From Anisodus tanguticus (Eukaryota; Streptophyta; Magnoliopsida; Solanales; Solanaceae), in NCBI GenBank assembly GCA_034509755.1, contig JAVYJV010000046.1:1-64000 (forward strand): 64,000 bases of DNA. Reading direction: 5' to 3'. Shown piece after piece: positions 35,801-49,815 of this stretch. Position numbers and translations under genes: made by a program. The notes beneath the pieces were generated by a model. That model saw only the letters and a list, made by a program, of their open reading frames with translations. It did no database searches and was not told where the DNA came from. Position 1 is the first letter of the stretch. Each line of letters begins with the position of its first letter.

Positions 35801-36859
35801 TCTAGAAAAAATTTAAGCTTTAGAAATAAGAATAGATGAATTTAAAAACAAAAATTCAAAAGAGTGTAAATAAATAAAAATTTAAATTAAAAAAATTTTT
35901 AACCAGTTTGTAAGAAAAATTTAATTCATCTTTTAACCGTGAATGTAACAATAATAAAAAGCTAAAAATGCAAAATTTTTTCAAAAAACTTTTTAATCAA
36001 AATTGGAAATTTTAAAAAAATAAAAATCTTCTTTTTTTCTATATCGTACTTGGAATTTCTAAAGAGATTTTTAACCAAGCCCTTTTCTAGAAAATAAAAA
36101 ACACAGCAAACAAAAAGTGCAGGAAACGAAAAAAAAAAAATTTTTTTAGAAAAATGTCAGAATCTAATCTTAATAATTAAAAAAGTTTTACTTTTTTTTG
36201 CATAAATATTAAAAGTTTAAATATAAAGACTTTTTTTATTATTTTTTAATTTTTGACTACTATTAAATTTCCAACATTCATTTTTTTAATTAAAATTTTT
36301 AGCTCTATATTTAAACTAGTTTGAAACTATATAAATAAAATTTTAATGTACTATTATAAAAAATTTTAGTATCAAAGCCTTGAATAATTATTTTAGAACG
36401 ACAGAAAGAAATTTATTAATAAAAAAAGCTTTTATCTTAAAACTTTCTATATACTTTTTATTGCCTTTGTAATTATATTATCGGGAGAAACAATTTTAAA
36501 AGAAGTTAAAAAATACTTAATTAGACAAAACTAAATTAAATTTATTAATAACTATTTTTAAAAAGATAAACAAAAATTTGAATAAATTTTTTTTTTGCCT
36601 AAAATGTTTAGAAGAAAAAGTGATGAAAAATTCAATTTAATAAAATCCAGTTTTATTTAAATTTTTTTTCAGAAAAATAATTTTCTAGTTTTAACTATCA
36701 AACTTTAGCATAAAAAGTTTTGTAATTAGAATTTTTTATGAAAAAAAAATGTAAAAATTCTTTTATAAACAGTTTACTAAATTTAAATTTATGTTATTTA
36801 TTTAATTAAAAAAGCTTACTTTGAAATTATTAATTACGAAAGTTTTAAAAAAAAGATAT
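29883..36859. other. 7 kb gene-poor AT-rich region
   Basis: No supported gene. A 62-codon minus-strand frame at 29997-30185 has no recognisable motif. A 14-bp CpG palindrome sits at 33500-33513. A short minus-strand exon-like frame lies at about 35335-35406. The rest is homopolymer-rich DNA with frequent stops. Confidence 0.5.
33500..33513. other. Perfect palindrome AAAGCGCGCGCTTT
   Basis: Fourteen bases equal to their own reverse complement, with eight consecutive G/C bases and three CpGs, in DNA that otherwise has almost none. Possible protein site; no gene adjoins it. Confidence 0.6.
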
Positions 36860-38841
36860 TTAAATAGCATTCAAATGAACGCCAGTCACAGCTCTGCCAC
36901 TAGGATCAGCTTTTTTAATCCATTCTTTATCCCATTTAATTGCTGTTGGTGTTGAACAAGCAATACTAGGTCCACCAGGTACTGTCAATGCAGAACAATC
37001 TTGAGGAAAATGTTTATGAAAAATACTTCTATACAAGTAAGCTTCTTTACTATCAGGTGTATTATGAGGAAAAGTTAATTTAGCATTTAACATTTGTGTG
37101 TCAGTAATTTCTTTATTTGCGTAACTTTGTAAAAATTCAATCCAATTATACCCTACGCCATCAGATAATTGTTCTTTTTGTCTCCAAAGAACATCTTCTG
37201 GTAAAAATGGATTGTCTTTACAATGAAATGCTTTACGTAAAATAAATTTTTCAATACGTTCATCACCTGTAACAGGATGTTTAGGCATTTTTTCTGCTGG
37301 GTCAATACACATTGCATACTCTAAAAAATCTAAATCTAAAAATGGTACTCTTATTTCAACACCCCAAGCAGCTGAAGATTTATTAGCTCTTAAACAATCA
37401 TATTTTGATAATGCTCTTATTTTATCACAGATTTCTTTTTGAAAATCTTGTGGTGTAGGTGCTTTATGGAAATAAAGATAGCCACCAAAAATTTCATCCG
37501 CACCTTCTCCGCTAAGAACCATTTTTATTCCCATAGCTTTAATCATTCTGCTAAGTAAAAACATGGGTGTAGAAGCTCTTACTGTTGTTAAATCGTATGT
37601 TTCAATGTGATAAATTACATCTGATAATGCATCAATACCTTGCTGAACAGTAAAATGAAATTCATGATGAACAGTATCCAAAAATTTAGCTACTTTCTTA
37701 GCAGCAAGTAAATCAGGTGAGTCTTTTAAACCAATACTGAATGTATGAACTTTAGGAAACCATGCGTCACTTTTTTCATCGTCTTCTACTCTTTTTTTAG
37801 CATGTCGAACAACCATAGATGCAATTAACGAACTATCTAATCCTCCTGATAATAAAACACCATATGGAACATCACACATTAATCTTTTGATCACACTTTT
37901 TTCTAACAAGTTTTTTAAAACATCTAATTTCAATTCTTTATACTTAGTTGGAGCTAATGTATAAGTACCATCTTTTAATAGTGAATTTTCGGGCCACCAA
38001 CTTGGTCTATAATAACGGACAAATTTACCAGTTTTAGAAGACCAAAAATGACCAGGAGGAAATTCTTGAACTCTAACACAATTTTTAGTAATTGCTTTCA
38101 TTTCTGATGCTATCCAAATACTTCCATCAGGTGACCAACCGATGTATAATGACATTACACCAATAGGATCTCTTGCAGCAATTTGAATTTTTTTTTTTTC
38201 ATCAGCAATAACAAATGCAAAAATTCCATCTATTTGATTTAAAAAATCTTCAACGGAGTCATTGTTCAAAAAAAGAGGAATTAAAACTTCACAGTCACTA
38301 CCAGTTTTAAAATTATATTTATTGTTAAACTTAGCTCTAATTTGTTTATGATTCCAAATTTCTCCATTAACAGTCAAACAACAAGTTAAATCTTCATTAA
38401 ATAATGGTTGAGAACCATTAGAAGGATCAACAATAGCTAATCTTTCATGTGCAAGTACATTGTTTAAAATATCTCCATTTTCATTCCGATATTCTTGTAA
38501 GTGTATTCCTGATATTTTTTGATTTAAAATTTATAAGTTTAATGTCAAGGCCAAATAAATCCATATATGAAAATAGAAAGTGTGTCAATATATATGTATA
38601 TATAATTAATATTGCATAAGTTATAACTGTTTATATAGTTTTTCCTTTAAAACACTTATCTTAAATTTTTATGATAGTATCTTAAAGCAAAATTTTAAAG
38701 AAGCTTTAAATAAAAAAAAAATTAAATCTTACCACTCCAATCTGGTCCTCTATGTCTTAATTTAGAAGACTTTTCTAAACCAAGTTTTCTTAATAAATTT
38801 GGGTTATTTCTACTTTGTAAAATAGCAAAGATTCCACACAT
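36860..38841 (-). CDS. ASNS: Asparagine synthetase (glutamine-hydrolysing), AsnB type, 2 exons
   Basis: Makes asparagine from aspartate, glutamine and ATP in the cytosol. Exons are 38841-38733 and 38508-36860, with a 224 bp intron (GTAAGA...TATCAG) inside the Gly37 codon; 585 residues in all. Cys2 after the removed Met (MCGIF) is the glutaminase nucleophile. Further amidotransferase blocks are LRHRGPDWSG, HERLAIVDP and VNGEIWNHK. The synthetase half has the ATP pyrophosphatase loop SGGLDSS (257-263), then VLSGEGADEIFGGY and EIRVPFLDLDFLEYAM. The C-terminus VPGGPSIACSTPTAIKWD, then DPSGRAVTGVH, is that of bacterial and plant AsnB. The N-terminal RGPDWSG and GSQPL wording is also AsnB-like rather than the vertebrate form (HRGPDAF). 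The intron and base composition match the host genome. A 9-bp CTCF-like word lies about 110 bp upstream. Confidence 0.95.
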
Positions 38842-38947
38842 TTTTTAATTGAAAAAATTGTCAAAATTTTAAAAGCAGATTTTTATTAAAATGATTTAAA
38901 AGATAAGTAAAACTAAACTAAAAAAAATAAAAATCAATGCTATTAAT

Positions 38948-38956
38948 GCGCCCTCT
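38948..38956 (-). promoter_or_regulatory. CTCF-like word AGAGGGCGC
   Basis: Read on the minus strand, AGAGGGCGC fits the CTCF core consensus AG(A/G)(G/T)GGC(A/G)C. It lies 107 bp upstream of the asparagine synthetase start, in the gene's own orientation. Occupancy is inferred from the word only. Confidence 0.3.
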
Positions 38957-41900
38957 TTTAATTAAGGCAAAATAAAATTAAAAATCACATTTCTTAGATT
39001 AATTCAATTGACACCTAACTAGGGTGTATTTTAACATTTAAACTTGAAAATCTTTATAAAATTATAGTTAAACAAAAAAAAATTTAACACTCTTTGTAAG
39101 AATGTATTTAATTAAATTTATCATTAATATAAGATTTATCTATTGATTTCTATTTAAAAAAAAAAAATGAATTTTATCTAAATTTTTATTTATTTTAAAT
39201 TGAACTTTTCTCTTATTTTAAAGTTTTCAAGTATTTAGATCTTAAAATTGATAATTCTATACTTAAAATAAACTTAGTTTTTACTTTGTTTTTATTTTAA
39301 AAATTTTCTCTTTTAATTAGTTTATATTTCTTTTCAAAAAATTTTTAATTAATTGAGAATTTTTTAATTACTTTATTTAAAAACATCTAAAAAAAAAAAT
39401 TTTTTTTCAAAAAAAAAAAATGCTTAGATTAAAATTTAAATTTGAACGTGTTTTTTGATTGTATAACTATTTAGTTTAGAAGAAAAAAATGAAATATAAT
39501 ACTCAAAAAATCTTATTAACTTAAAAAAAAAATTTTAAATTAAATTTTTTTGTAATAAAAATAAAGTTTTTTCTTTAAAAAAAGAAAATATTTCTTTTGA
39601 AAAAAAAAAATTTCTTCTAATTTAGAAATTTCTATTTAAATGAATTTTTTCTTCAAATAATGTAATTCTTTTTAAGCTTTAAATTTTTTTTTACTTTAAA
39701 AATAATTAAAGGGCTTCATATTCTAACAAGTTTTTAGTAAAGAATTTTTAATTAATGTATTTTTTTAAATATCCTAAAAAAAAAACTTTTTCTTCACATT
39801 AAAATCGTTTGTTTTTAAATTAATTAAGATTATAACAAAGTAATTTTTGAAGAAAAAAAAATTTTTAGCAAAAAAAATTCTTTTTAATAAGTTTTTTATT
39901 GTTTTTCTTTTAAGAATTTTTTTTCAAATAATTTAAAGGGTAGAGTTTTTATGTTTATTTAATTTGTTTAAATCAACTTTTTTTATTACTTCAAATTTAA
40001 CTGATTAAACTTTTACTTAAATTTTTTTCTAAATTAGTTATAAATTTTATAAGTCTAATTTAATCTAAATTTAGTTTATTTTTTGTAAATTTTAATTTTT
40101 AATAGAAATATAGTTAAAGATCTTGAAGCTAAATTTTAATTAAATTTTTTTCAGTTAAAATTCTGTTAAATTTTTAGTTGAAATTCAAATTTTTTTTAAG
40201 TAAAATTTTTAAAATCTATAAATCAGAAGATTAATTACTATATGAAGTAAAAATAACTTAGAGTTCAAGTAAAATTCAAAAAACTAATAAAAAACTTTTT
40301 TTAATAAATTTTCTGATTCATAGAGTTAATTTTATTTAGATAAAAATTTTCTTTTTTAATAGGTAAATATTTGTTTTAAAAAAAAAGTTTAATTATAATT
40401 TTAATTATAAAAATTTCTGTAAATTAAAAAGCTTTAATAATGAAGTATCAATTTAAGTTTTTCTTACAAAAAATTTTTTATTAAAAATTTTAAATCGATT
40501 GTTTTAAAAATAACTTTTTATTAATTATTTAAAAGAAATTCTCTCGTTTAATTAGTATATAAAAATTAAAAATGAATAAAATTTTAATTCTAAATAGAAC
40601 CATAAATAATAGTTGATTAATTAAATTCAATGAAACTTAATAAACTTTTATTTAATATTTTTGAGAAATTTTATTAAATTTAAACCAAATAATACAATTT
40701 AAATATTACTTAATTAAAAAATCTATTAAATAAAAACTTTTATGCTTAAAACGGCTATAAACTTTTTTTTTGAAAGAATTTTGAAATTTGCTTAATTAAA
40801 AAAAGAGAAAATTCAAAGCTATAAAAATTAGTTTTTTATTGTTTAAAAAAAATTGCGATTAAAAAAATATGTTAAAAATAACAAAAGATAGTTTTTTATG
40901 AAAACAGACGAATTTGTTGAACAAAAATTATTGAAATTTTTAACTGATAAAGTTTTCTTTAAAATCGTAAATAAAAATTTTTTATTTGGAAATTTTGTAT
41001 AAATGTTTCGTAACATAATAAATTATGAAGAACCAAAGCATATTTAAAAAAACGTTTTTGATTTTATATAAATTAAAAAAATTGAAATATAAAAATTGAA
41101 AAATTAAGTTTTTTTTTTAGAAAACAATAGAAAAATGTTTTTTTTATTTTCAAAAACATTATTTTAAATTTCTTTTCAAATTTTATCATAAATAACATGA
41201 AAAAAAACTTAGGAATGTTTTTAAGAATTCAGTTAATTAAAATTCAAATAAAGCAAAAAAAAATTAATTAATTTTTTAAAATAAAGTCTTCATTATATAA
41301 AATTGATGGCAATTATTTAGAAAAAAAATTGGGTGTTTTTTTTTAGATTATGAAAAATAAATTACTTTATATAGAATTAAGTTGTTTTTTTAAAAAAAAA
41401 ATTATTAAGATTGTCAGAGGTTAATGTATTTGTAACATCTGATTAACGTCTTTATTAGTTTATAATCAATTTTTATTTTGAAAAAAAATAATAATTAAAA
41501 CTGTTGACTATGTACAATAAACTTAAAAATTCTAAAAAAAAATTAATTAAAAATCATAGCTACTAAAATTAGGTTGAGAAATTAATTTTTTTTCAAATTC
41601 TAATCATTATTTTAATAAAACTTATATCAGAATTTAAAATTATTGATGCAAATTATATGTTTAATCTTTTATTTAAATATTTATTTTCAACCAAAATGCT
41701 TTTTTTTAAAATAAATTATTTTGATACCCTTTTTAAATTTGGTCCTTTAGCCAATTAATTGATTTAAAAAGATTAAACCTTAAAAAGAACTGATAAAAAT
41801 TTAATTATTTAGATTAAAAACAAAAGATTTGAAAAAAAATGTAAAAACAAAGTTTGTTCCAATTTATTTCATAATCTATTTAAAATATTTTTCAAAAAAC

Positions 41901-44625
41901 AGATGTTTTAATGAAATTAAATAAAATTTTATGAGTTTAACTAATTAAAATAATTGATTTTCTTTTTTAGAGTTCATTAAATTTAAAAATGAAGAATTTC
42001 AATAAAAACTTGAAACTTAATTTTTTTTATGAGAAATTTTTTTTCTTCAAAAAAATTGTTTGTAACTTAAAATCAATAAATTTTCGAATTGTTTTATTGA
42101 AAAATTTCCTTTCCAATTTTAATCAATTTTTTAATAAAAAAAAATCTTAAATTTCTTTTTTTAGAATTTTTATTTCAAAAAAATTTGTCAGCTATTTACA
42201 CGTTCAAATTTTTTCAACTTATCAATTTTATAAGTAGTGTAAAGTTTTAAAATATAAAACCAATTTAATTAAAAATCAAAAAGATTATTTTTTAGAGAAA
42301 TAAACTGAAACAAACTTTCATTAAAGCTTAAGCTTATAAAAATATTTCAGTTTGATCAAAAAAATAGGAATAAATTAAAATTTTGAAATAATTAAAATGG
42401 TTATGAAACTTTTTTTCAAAAATAATTGTTTAATTAAAGAAATTTTAATTAAAAATTATCTTAATTCAAGGTATTGTTTCGAAATCTATTAAAATAAAAT
42501 CACCAAAAAAGTTTAATTACAGCTATAATTAAACAATTTTGATTAGCTTTTTTTAAAAAAAAATTTAAAGAGAAACATTGGAAACAAAAGTTTAATCAAC
42601 TACTTTAAATAATTTTTGTCTTATCATCATTTCTAAAACTTTATTTTAATTTCAAAAAATTGTATATGAAAATTTAATTAAAGTTTAGCCTTATTAAATG
42701 AAAAATGATATTTTTGAAAAATTGTGAATCTTATTAAGTTTTCATAATTTTTTTTTTTTGATAAAAAACATCATGAAAAAAATAATTATTCAAAAATGTA
42801 AAAAAATAAATTAAGTTGAGATATAAAAAAATTTTTATTAAAAAAATGAATAATGAAAAAACACTGAACTATTTTAAAAGTTAATTTCTAAAAAAAGGGT
42901 AAAAAAAGTGATTTTTTTTTTTTGAAATCGCATTTCTACAATTCTCAGTTTTTTTTTCTAATTTATTTTAAAAAAAAAATCCACTTAACAATGTTTTTTT
43001 TTATAAACACAACTACGACTTTTTTACATTAATTACATAATTTTTTAAGTCTAAAAAAAAAGTTACGACATTTGTACAAAATTGTAAAACTATTTCTATT
43101 TGAAAAAAAGTTTTGAATGCTTAAAAAGTTTTAAAATTAATTTTTTTTTTTTGAACCCAATAAATTTTAAAACACCTTTCAAAAAAAGAAAATTATTGAA
43201 AACTATCGAAAGTTTTAAAATTCCATTTAACTAATAAATGTTTTTAAAAAAAAATCGAGCTTTTATAAAAAAACTGAAATTTAATTAAAAAAAATTAATT
43301 TTATTAAGTAATTGCTTTTATTTAATTCAAAATTTAAAGAAAAAAAAATTTTGAAATGATTTATTAAGAAAAATTTTAAAATTAAAAAAATTATTTAAAA
43401 GGGCGGAACAAAGAATTTAAAAAAAAAAAATCTTTTTAGTTTAATTATAAAATTACAAGATTCAAAATGCTTTTATCCGTCTTTGTTAAATTTTGAATTA
43501 AAAAGCTTTAAATGATTATTCAGTTTTTCTTTAGATTGAATAATTAAAAGAATTTTTAACACAAAGCTGTTTTAAATAATAAAAAGTTCAAGTTATAAAA
43601 GATTAGTTATAAAATTAATCATTTTAAATTTCTTATGCTAATCAACATTATAAATAATCAATTCATTAAGATGATGATTTTAATATTAATCTTTAATCTA
43701 TTTTTATTCAAATCTCACAATAGAATATAATCTTGTCATTAATATTATATAATTAATTTTGAAAAATCGTCTGCAATGAACTTTTAAACTAAAATTTGAT
43801 TGATGAAAAAATAGATGAAAAAGCTATTAAAATTTAAAAAAAAAAAATATTTTGACTAAAACCTGTTGCGATTAAGAGATAAATTTTATTTAAGAAAATT
43901 TAAAAATAATTAACAATTAATTGTTAAAAATTAAATTCAGTAAATGAATTATAAACAATTTTTAGTGTAAAATAACAAAACTAAGTCAAATCAATCAATA
44001 GAATGAATTAAGAGTAAGTTTTTAGACAATTTTAATAATTCAAATTAAAAACTATTTTTCTTTTCAAATAAAGTTTTAAAGAAAAAGTTTAATTAGGTTG
44101 GTAATAAACATAAAGATAAAAGTTAAATAAAAAATGATAGTTTATTAAAATGAATAAACTTTAATATTAACTTGTTGATTTAGAAATAAATCTGAATTTG
44201 AAATAAAAAATTAAAAGGATGAACTTTTTGTTTAAAAAAAGTTGAATTTTTTTTAGGTTAAGTCAAATCAAAATCAAGCTAATTTTTTCTTTAAACTAAA
44301 AACAATTACTTTATAAACTTTGGAGTAAAAAAATTATAAAATTTTTTTTTTATAAATTTAAATAAACGACCATAAAGTTGATTTCAATTTGAACTCAAAA
44401 TTTGATTACTCATAAATGAAAATAACTTTATTCTTTTTAAAATGATTATTTAAATATAAAAAAAAGATGTAGGTCAATAAAAAAGTTGCTTGTTTGCTTA
44501 ACTTTAATTAATAAATTTTTAAGTATTAAAAAGAGATTTGATGAAATTTCAATAATTTAAATTATCTTTAAATATATTCAAATTTAAAAGTTAATTAAAA
44601 CAAAATTTTCTTTTCTTTAAAAAAA

Positions 44626-44685
44626 GATGATGCTAATAAAGATGATTTCAATAAAAATGGTTTTAATAAAGATGATTATTTAAAA
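44626..44685 (+). repeat. 15-bp tandem repeat, 4 copies, in open frame
   Basis: Units start at 44626, 44641, 44656 and 44671. Units 1, 2 and 4 begin GATGAT, unit 3 AATGGT; units 1-3 end AATAAA and unit 4 TTAAAA. The plus strand reads DDANK-DDFNK-NGFNK-DDYLK in a frame open for roughly 55 codons without a start ATG. Divergence between units follows a codon-like pattern. It may be a relic of a repeat protein or a chance minisatellite. Confidence 0.6.
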
Positions 44686-47600
44686 ATTTTCTTTATTAAG
44701 ATGTATTTTGCTAAAAAAGTTTTTTCAAATAATAATTTAAGAAATCGAATAAAAAACAAATTAGTAACTTTTTAAGAATAGCTAATTTTAATAAAAAAAA
44801 ACTTTTTAATTTAGTTTTTTTATCATAAAAGATCATGAGTTCTTTAAAATTTTAATATTTATATACAAATTATTATCTTTTGAAGATTTTATTCTAAATA
44901 CTAATTCTTTTATGAAAATTATTTAAATTATAATCCTAAAAGAATCAAAAAGGTTTTTAAACTAATTTTGATTTATTAAGTTTTGATAGAAAATTATTCA
45001 AAATTAATTAGCTAAATATTAATTTTTTTTTCAAAAATTATCTATTCAAACAAAAAAAAAAGATAAGAATTTGGAAAAATTTTAGTTCAGTGATTAGAAA
45101 ATGGTTTTTATTGATTAAACACCATTTATTTTTAGTTTTCAAATCTTAAATATTTATATTCGAATCTTAATTAGTTTGTTGAAATCTTAATTATTTTTTT
45201 TGAATAACAATAACTTATATTTAAATCTCAATCAAATAAAAAGGAGTTGAAAAACTTATAACTTAAAATCTTAAATTCATTCAATAAAATTCTAAATTAA
45301 TAAAGTCATTTTTAAAACTATCTTTTTAAAATTACTTTCAAGTTTTCTATTAATAAAAAAAAAGTTAGTTAAAATCTAAAAAATTACTCACAAATTATCC
45401 AGTCTAAATAAAAAGTCTCAAAATCTGTCTTATACTAGTTGCATATGATTTTTGTTTAATTTTCATATTAAAATTCGAAATTTTTAATAACCAAAATATT
45501 AGTTTTAATGTCTAAGGACAATATAAATTTTTCAATAAATTCAAGCCAATATCAGTAATTTTTTTTTCTAAAATTTTCTCTTGAAAAGTAAATTATTATT
45601 CTTTTTTCATACATAGGAAAAATGAAACAGGAAAGTTAAAATTCTATAATACTGTGTTTGACAAAAAAATCTTATGCTTTTTCATGAATTTAAATTACTA
45701 CAATTAAGTTTTTTTATTAGTTTTATATTTATCTTAATTTTTAAAATCATCTTTTTGATCTGATTACGATATGATATTTTGTATAAAATGTTACTGAAAT
45801 TATTTTTGTAACATTTCTCTCTTTTGTAAACACGTTATGTACAATCAAGTTAAGGTAAAAATTTAAAAAGAATTAATTTTTTTTAAAAATTTTTGATTTT
45901 TTCAATCATAATGTATCAATTTTTTTGAAGATTCTTAAATATTCACCATTTTTTGATAATTTTTATTAAAGCTAAAAATAAATCGTCATTTTTGAAAATT
46001 TCTTAATAAATCTGTTCAATTGAGTTTTTACTCTAAATCAATTCTTTGTAAATTTTTGATTATTTAATTTAATGTAAATTAAGAGTTTAAGATTAAGATT
46101 TTTTTTTTTGGATATTAAAACATGATATAAAGAAAATAAAATTAATGCTTATAGAATACTAATCATAAAATCCTTATAAAAAAATTGAAATTAACTTTTA
46201 CTAAGTACGATAAATGATCAAAGATGGCACTAGTATTTTCTAAACTAACTCATCAAAAAAAGAATACAAAGTTTTAATTACTTTATTTAGTCTTTATCAT
46301 TTAAAAAAGTTGCAAATTTTTATCAAAAAATTTATCATAAAAATATAATAGAATTTATATATTAATAAACTGTTATTTTTTTAGATGAGAAAACGTGAAA
46401 ATAATCTCAAAAACTCTTAAGCTACTTTGATTTCTTTGTAAGTATGAAATTTCAGTTCTTGTCAGATTTTTATTGAATTTTGATATTTAATATCTTTTGC
46501 AAGGAGATGATTTTCTTGAACTCAATTTTAATATTTTATGTTATTAAAAAAATAAGCTATTTAAACAATACCTGAGAAAAAAAATATTTTATCTTAAAAT
46601 ATTGAGCTTTAAAAAAAATCTTACTTACTAAGAAAATTATTTTTTAATTGTAATTTCTTTGGATAATCTAAAATGTTTAAAATGTTCTCAATTTTCATCA
46701 ATAAATATTTTATTGATATACATCTTTATAGTATTATTTTCTCTATTTCCAAAATACTCATTAAAATTTGCTATATTTTCTAAAATTTGAACTTAACAAA
46801 ATTTAACATTCTTAGTTTGTTTTAATATTTTTTTAAATTTTTGGTCACAAATTTGAATTAATCTTATTAAATCAAAAAATTAGTTGGATCTAAAAGCTTT
46901 AAAAATAAATTAAAATAAAACTTGTTCGGTTAAAATGATAAAAAAAATTACTTTATGATGGAATATCTTTAGACAAAACTATTTTCTTTTTTTTGAAAAA
47001 ACTAATCAGTTTTACCAATGAAACTTAACCGTATTTCTTTATTTTGACAAAAAAAATAGAAAACAAATTTAATCAAATTCTTAACACTCAACTCATTATC
47101 TTATTTTTAAAAAAGTCTAGTTAAGAGAAAGATAGTTTAAATTATTTAACTAAATTATTTCTAATTTTTTATCTAAATTCTATTCTAAATAATTATTCTT
47201 AAAACTCATTTCAAAAAAATTGTTCAAAATTTATTTTGTTGATAAATCAATACATAGCCACAAAAAAATTGTTTAAAATCTTAGAGATTTTTCTTAGAAA
47301 ATGAGTTAGATTTAATAAAAACTTAATTAATGTTTAACAAAGAGAAAATTCATGCTAAAAATATTTATTAATAAAAATTAGGAGTAGTAGGAGAAAACTG
47401 ATTCTATTTATAACCCATTTTATAAATGTTATCAAGTTTGATTCATAAAAGATTTGTATTTTTAGAAAACGTTCTTTAAAAGCATGTGTAGATTATTTTT
47501 CTAAAACCTTAGTAATTTCAAAAAAATATATTTTCTCAATGATTTTTAAATTGAAAAAACAATTTTATTATTCAACTTTTAAACCTTTACTTTTTTGAAA

Positions 47601-48780
47601 ATCTTTTATAACTTCCATTAAAATGACTTATAATTTTTAGTAGTTGTGAAAATTTTATCTTTTAATAGAGCTGGTCTGTAACATATATAAACAAATCTAA
47701 TACATAAATAAAGTAAAAAGAATTTTTAAAACGTTATCTTTCTTATTAAAGACATTTTCTATTTTTTTAAGTAATTGGTTTCTTTTGAAAGAAAAGAATT
47801 TTTAAAAATAAAATTAAAGAGAAAAAAAAAAATTACACGTGATATTTGCATTTACAAAAAATATTATTGTTAAACAAACAAAATAGAACTTAGATAGTTT
47901 TATCAATTAGTTATGAAAATAGTTTTGAGAGAAAATAAATATCAATTTATTTTAATTTGAAAATTTAATTGAAATTTTAATACCAACTAGATGTATATTT
48001 GTTAAGACATTATTTTTTAGAAAATTATTCTTTGACAAGAAAGAAAAAAGATGGAAAAAGCTGTTATTAACCACCATAATTCAACAGGTAAAAATTTAGA
48101 AAAAAAACAGCCGAAAGAAAAAAATTAAAATATTTAATAAAATAATTTTTATTTAAATTATATATTCAACAGGATCAATTTTTTGTTTAATAGAAACATA
48201 GCTTTAATTTGTTATAGATAGTTAGTATAACCATTTTAAAACAAAATAAGATTACCTTATAAAAAACCTAGTAAAAATAAAAAATGGATTCAGCTTTCAT
48301 AATAGAATAATGGTACCTTCAGTTAATCTAATATTTCATAGATAGCGTTTAGACAAGATTATACTTAAAATAAATGATTTTTTTTGAAAAATATAGCTAT
48401 GATATTAACTTAATTTACTATTTATTTGACGATAAAGTTTTTTTAAACTAATGTTTTAATTGAAAGACTTTACTTACTAAAACTTAAATGAAAAATTTAA
48501 AAATTCAAACTAAAAACACAAAAATTCTTACCTTTGAATAATATGAACATTTTTGTTAGAAAAATAAAAGTTTAACCAAAAAAAATATCCAGTTTTAAAA
48601 AATTTGAACTGAAATTAAGTTTTATTTTTCAATTTTTGTCAATTATTTTATAATTGGTTATTTAAAATTATTTTAATTATAATAAACAATGGTAAAATGG
48701 TGAATTCATAGCTATGAAAAAATAAATTTTGATTCTAGAGCTAAGTCATATTTTATAAGTTGAACTTTCATTTTATGAAC

Positions 48781-49815
48781 TTATTCGTAACTTAAATACT
48801 CATATTTTTTTTTCTCAAAAAATTTTTTGAAAGTAGCTATGATTTTTTCTGTTTCCTCTTTTGTTAACTTCATATTTTCTGAAATATCTAAGAAACTTTT
48901 TCCATTTTTTTGAGGTCTACCAATTATTATTTCTTTATTTAAACCTTCTTCAATCAAGCTAGATAGTTGTTCGTTTGTTACAAAATTTTCTAATTCTTTT
49001 TTAGATACAACTGCCAAAATATTAGATATATCAAAAGGTAAAATTGATAATCCAATTTTGAATGCTGGTTTTAATAGCCAATGAACGTTGTGACAAACAA
49101 TTCTATTTAAACAATATGGTGCATGATAGTGAATTATATTAATTAAAGAACGTAATGCATGAAAGTCTACATTACTAACTGATGCTCCAGAAAAATCAAT
49201 TAAAATTGTAAAAAAACCTAAAAAAAAATTTTTTTAATAAATTTAATTTAATTTAAAAAAATTACCGTTTGTATGAAGAGCAATTCTCACAAGTTGAAAA
49301 ATTAAAATAGCTTGTAATGGTTCAAATGACTCTACAAGTTTTTTTACTGGATAATATTTTCCAGCAAAACAATATAATACTGGATTACCAAAATTATCAA
49401 ACCCAGTAGAAATATTGATACCAAGTTCATACCATTCTCTTGGAAATTCATCTTCCTTCATGTAGTTTGATGTGTTTGATAATATCTCAATAGCATTTAA
49501 AACAACATCTACTATATTTTTAACGCTCTTCACCAGATAACTTCTTAAATATAAATCTGAAGTTAACTCATCAATGAATCTTTGTTTGAAATTTCTGTTA
49601 TTTTTTTCGTTTTCTATTCTTTCTAATACTTTTTTCTTCAAATCATCAATTTCATCTTGAGTAACATTTTTTATTTTAAGTTCAAGATTTTTATGAAATT
49701 CTGTATCTGGTTCTTTCAAAGTATTATTCTTTTTGAACTCCTTGTACAACTTGATATATTTAAGTTCTTTAGGTGATAAAAAAGTTGGTAAATTTTCTTC
49801 CTCGTTGATTAACAT
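48781..49815 (-). CDS. CRAL-TRIO (Sec14-like) lipid-binding protein, array copy 1, 2 exons
   Basis: CRAL-TRIO proteins carry hydrophobic ligands such as phosphoinositides, tocopherol or retinal in a closed pocket. Exons are 49815-49266 and 49217-48781, with a 48 bp intron splitting a Gly codon; 328 residues. An N-terminal helical segment (75-115) has the Sec14 N-domain pattern DLYLRSYLVKSVKNIVD. The CRAL-TRIO core runs from about 135 to 270: NISTGFDNFGNPVLYC, then IDFSGASVSNVDFHALRS, HNVHWLLKPAFKIGLSILP and VVSKKEL. These match the strand-helix order and the final gate helix of the fold, closest in my reading to the MOSPD2-type domain. The C-terminal 75 residues are charged, and no membrane anchor is seen. 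The start is the ATG of MLINEEENLP shared by all three copies. Ligand unknown. Confidence 0.9.

Larger units (their letters stand above)
38842..48780. other. Nearly 10 kb gene desert
   Basis: The longest stretch without a supported gene. It contains a CTCF-like GCGCCCTCT (38948-38956), a 15-bp codon-periodic repeat (44626-44685) and an AGATGGCAC word (46222-46230). A tiny split frame near 48050 (MEKAVINHHNSTG) is noted and rejected. Everything else is A/T runs. Confidence 0.55.

Noticed and set aside
48051..48240. Two-exon mini-gene MEKAVINHHNSTG-SIFCLIET with caacag|gtaaaa donor
   Set aside because: Only 21 codons with no motif; splice-like words of this quality arise often in such DNA.
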